From the NCBI RefSeq assembly GCF_000735195.1, contig NZ_JPIM01000005.1:1-64000 (forward strand): DNA of 64,000 nucleotides. Direction: 5' to 3'. Made by a program: the position numbers and the translations under genes. Below the pieces are notes generated by a model. The model did no database searches, had not been told where the DNA came from, and saw only the letters and a program-made list of their open reading frames with translations. This DNA is from Chloroflexus sp. MS-G (GTDB lineage Bacteria; Chloroflexota; Chloroflexia; Chloroflexales; Chloroflexaceae). Below are positions 61,944 to 64,000 of this stretch, one piece after another (position 1 is the first letter of the stretch; every line of letters starts with the position of its first letter).

Positions 61944-62066
61944 TAGAGCCTATCCGAATAATCGTCTCACGGTACGGCGGATACAACCTGATAAATGTAC
62001 GGGCGCAGCGGCGCTGCGCCCCAACCGAATCTTCTTCTACGACAGGGTATTCCGGATAGGCTCTTA
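61944..62066. repeat. dispersed repeat family R2, copy e
   Basis: A clean copy with inverted ends: TTAGAGCCTATCCGAA at the left and TTCCGGATAGGCTCTTA at the right. Inside are TCGTCTCACGGT, GATACAACC and GGGCGCAGCGGCGCTGCGCCC. The right end supplies the TAA stop of the amidase gene on the other strand. Confidence 0.7.
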
Positions 62067-63623
62067 GTCATCACCCTCGATACGCTGACGATACGTTGGT
62101 GGTTCGCGCAATCGCGTAGCCTGCTCAAAAGCGTATGCCAATCGGATCAGCATCGGTTCCGACCACGCCGTACCGATGAAGTTGATCGCAATCGGCAAAC
62201 TGAATGCCATACCTGCCGGCACGGTTACCATCGGATAACCAGCACGGGCAGCGAGTGAGCTACTCCCGCCAGGATAACGGTCGCCACCAATCAGATCAAT
62301 CGGCCAGGCTAGACCGGTTGCCGGTGCAACCAGTGCATCGAGCTGCTGTTCGTAGAGCAGGGTATCAAGAGCCTGACGGCTGGCATCACGACTGGCCGTC
62401 AGCGCCTGCTGATATACTGGATCATCCAGGTCACCGGCGGCAGCGGCTCGCAGCAGCAATTCCTGCCCAAAGAAGCGCAATTCTTGATCGGCATGTTGTT
62501 CGTTAAAGGCAATCAATTCTGCTAACGAACGTGGTGAAGAAACCGATGCCTGCGGATCAGGAACACGACTCGCCAGGTAACGATTCAGCGCGGCTTTGAA
62601 TTCGTAGATCAGCACGGTTAGCTCAGCATCATTAAACGATAGCACCTCATCGGGTAGCGAGACCGGATCAACCACATGCGCACCCGCATCACGCATCACC
62701 ATCAGCGCCGTTGTTAACGCACGTTCAACGTGACGACCAAAACCGGCGAAGCGGTCACTGCGCAAAACACCGATCCGTGCGCCGCGTAGTGCATCAGCCT
62801 GGAGACAACTACGGTAGTCAGGACGAGCATGACCGGCAGCGGCCGCCGTTGCCGGATCGCGAGGGTCTGGACCGGCAATGATGCCGAGCACAGTCGCCGC
62901 ATCGGCCACACAACGGGCATGAGGACCAACGGTATCTTGCGTTGAGCTGATCGGAACTACCCCTGCACGACTGGTTAAGCCAACCGTAGGTTTGATGCCA
63001 ACCACACCACACAATGCCGATGGACACGAGATCGAGCCGTCGGTCTCAGTGCCGATTGCCGCAACACAAAGACTGGCTGCCACCGCAATCGCCGATCCCG
63101 AGCTCGAACCACATGGGCTGCGCGTCAGAACATACGGATTCCGCGCCTGTCCGCCACGAGCACTCCAGCCGCTTGATGAGGTTGTACTGCGGAAATTCGC
63201 CCACTCGCTCAAGTTCGCTTTGCCGAGAATAACAGCGCCAGCGGCCCGTAAACGAGCGGCAACGGTGGCTTCGCTGGCCGGACGCGAGCCAAGCAGCGCC
63301 AATGAACCGGCAGTCGTTGCGGTGTCATCCAGCGTGTCAATGTTGTCCTTAAGCACAATCGGTATACCGTGCAACGGACTACGCGGCCCACGTCTCGCAC
63401 GTTCTTGATCAAGTGCAATCGCCGTTTCCAACGCTGTCCGGCTGACCTCGATGAGAGCGTTGAGGCACGGCCCAGCTCGATTAAGCGCTGCAATCCGCTC
63501 GAGGCAGGCCACCGTCAACGCTTCTGCCGTTAGGGTACCGGCTTCCATCGCTGCCTGTAGATCGGCAATAGTCGCTTCGTAAGCTACTGTTCCAATTGAG
63601 CTGGTCGGATCGTTGACCGTCAT
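62064..63623 (-). CDS. amidase-signature-family hydrolase
   Basis: 519 residues from the ATG at 63623, preceded by GGAGGAGG. The amidase signature triad is present: Lys in VLKDNIDT, Ser in SPCGSSSGSA, and the nucleophilic Ser in GTETDGSISCPS. It resembles both GatA and aliphatic/aryl amidases, but no gatB or gatC is adjacent and the C-terminal region is unlike GatA, so a stand-alone amidase is more likely. The final codons run into an R2 repeat, which provides the stop. Substrate unknown. Confidence 0.9.
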   Translation of the reverse strand: MTVNDPTSSIGTVAYEATIADLQAAMEAGTLTAEALTVACLERIAALNRAGPCLNALIEVSRTALETAIALDQERARRGPRSPLHGIPIVLKDNIDTLDDTATTAGSLALLGSRPASEATVAARLRAAGAVILGKANLSEWANFRSTTSSSGWSARGGQARNPYVLTRSPCGSSSGSAIAVAASLCVAAIGTETDGSISCPSALCGVVGIKPTVGLTSRAGVVPISSTQDTVGPHARCVADAATVLGIIAGPDPRDPATAAAAGHARPDYRSCLQADALRGARIGVLRSDRFAGFGRHVERALTTALMVMRDAGAHVVDPVSLPDEVLSFNDAELTVLIYEFKAALNRYLASRVPDPQASVSSPRSLAELIAFNEQHADQELRFFGQELLLRAAAAGDLDDPVYQQALTASRDASRQALDTLLYEQQLDALVAPATGLAWPIDLIGGDRYPGGSSSLAARAGYPMVTVPAGMAFSLPIAINFIGTAWSEPMLIRLAYAFEQATRLREPPTYRQRIEGDD

Positions 63624-63731
63624 GGCCTCCTCCAGAGCAGTATCAAAGGCAGGGCGGTAAAGCAATTGCGCTACCCACTCGTCTATCGTCTGTTGATGCG
63701 ATAGACGAGTGGGTGATATTGCAGTAGTCGC

Positions 63732-64000
63732 TTACAAGACCTTCACCGGGGTCAACAGGCCGGGTCGTTCACGATTGGCTGCCTCAATCGCTTCAGCCGA
63801 TCCCAGCACCGCCACCTGACCATGATCGCGCAGTGCCGCAGCAGCTTCAGCAAAGGCCACAAAATCGGCAGGCGTTGTCGCTAATACCTGATCACGAATC
63901 TGCTGGCGATACTCATCACTGACACTGGTTAAATAACGCACCAGCGCCGTGTAGCCTTTGGCATCCGGTAACTGATAAGCATCCATATCGCCAATCGTTC
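63732..64000 (-). CDS. PreP-like M16C metallopeptidase, C-terminal end (truncated by window edge)
   Basis: Only the last 90 or so residues are in the window; the frame is open through base 64000. The sequence TIGDMDAYQLPDAKGYTALVRYLT, followed by DEYRQQIRDQVLATTPADF and AVLGSAEAIEAANRERPGL, matches the C-terminus of presequence-protease-like M16C peptidases, which degrade peptides in a closed chamber. The catalytic HxxEH domain lies outside. The gene runs toward the amidase, 109 bases away. Confidence 0.75.
   Translation of the reverse strand, partial: TIGDMDAYQLPDAKGYTALVRYLTSVSDEYRQQIRDQVLATTPADFVAFAEAAAALRDHGQVAVLGSAEAIEAANRERPGLLTPVKVL

Noticed and set aside
62064-63623. gatA of the tRNA amidotransferase
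   Set aside because: No gatB or gatC nearby and the C-terminal half differs from GatA; only the amidase signature is certain.

Overview
The window looks like chromosome from a filamentous anoxygenic phototroph of the Chloroflexota, most likely Chloroflexus. This is inferred from the protein styles (proline/threonine-rich lipoprotein linkers, very large sensor proteins with fused cytoplasmic domains, a CvpA-MutS2 pair, moderate GC) and not from any database search. About 53 protein genes, one tRNA-Lys and three families of short dispersed repeats are visible. I see no complete insertion sequence, prophage or CRISPR array.

Layout. 0.2-9 kb: an ArsR/arsenate-reductase fusion, a fumarylacetoacetase-like protein lacking its metal ligands, a small membrane protein, an FHA protein, and a giant one-protein signalling chain (LacI-type sensor, kinase, two receivers, AraC) divergent from nadC. 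9-36 kb: a long extracellular-polysaccharide region. It holds an NHL-repeat lipoprotein and three translationally coupled glycosyltransferases; a leftward set encoding a Wzz-like protein, a degenerate tyrosine-kinase-like protein, a 47-residue membrane protein, a Wzy/ligase-like protein, a GH114-type hydrolase and a lipoprotein; an acyltransferase; a secreted glycosidase with a jelly-roll partner; and a rightward set. The rightward set starts with an initiating sugar-phosphate transferase, then a WecG/TagA glycosyltransferase carrying two STAS domains, then a nucleotidyltransferase/sugar-transferase fusion whose signature residues are lost. It continues with a complete partner-switching set (STAS antagonist, PP2C phosphatase, RsbW-like kinase, CheY-like receiver), a GT2 and a Wzx-like flippase. 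36-64 kb: mostly housekeeping and scattered accessory genes: MFS transporters, CvpA, MutS2, tRNA-Lys, VanW-like, RsfS, macro domain, DUF92, PspC, short-chain dehydrogenase, a PAS-STAS (RsbR-like) protein, an epimerase, a DUF190-CBS protein, a membrane-anchored subtilisin, purF, an amidase, and the C-terminus of a PreP-like M16 peptidase.

The most interesting unit is 25.8-35.3 kb. A partner-switching module with no sigma factor beside it lies inside a polysaccharide locus, directly downstream of a glycosyltransferase that itself carries two STAS domains. My hypothesis is that the RsbW-like kinase and PP2C phosphatase act on STAS domains that belong to, or control, the polysaccharide machinery, so that polymer synthesis is switched at protein level. 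Two proteins of the same locus look like pseudoenzymes, which fits a scaffolding or regulatory layer.
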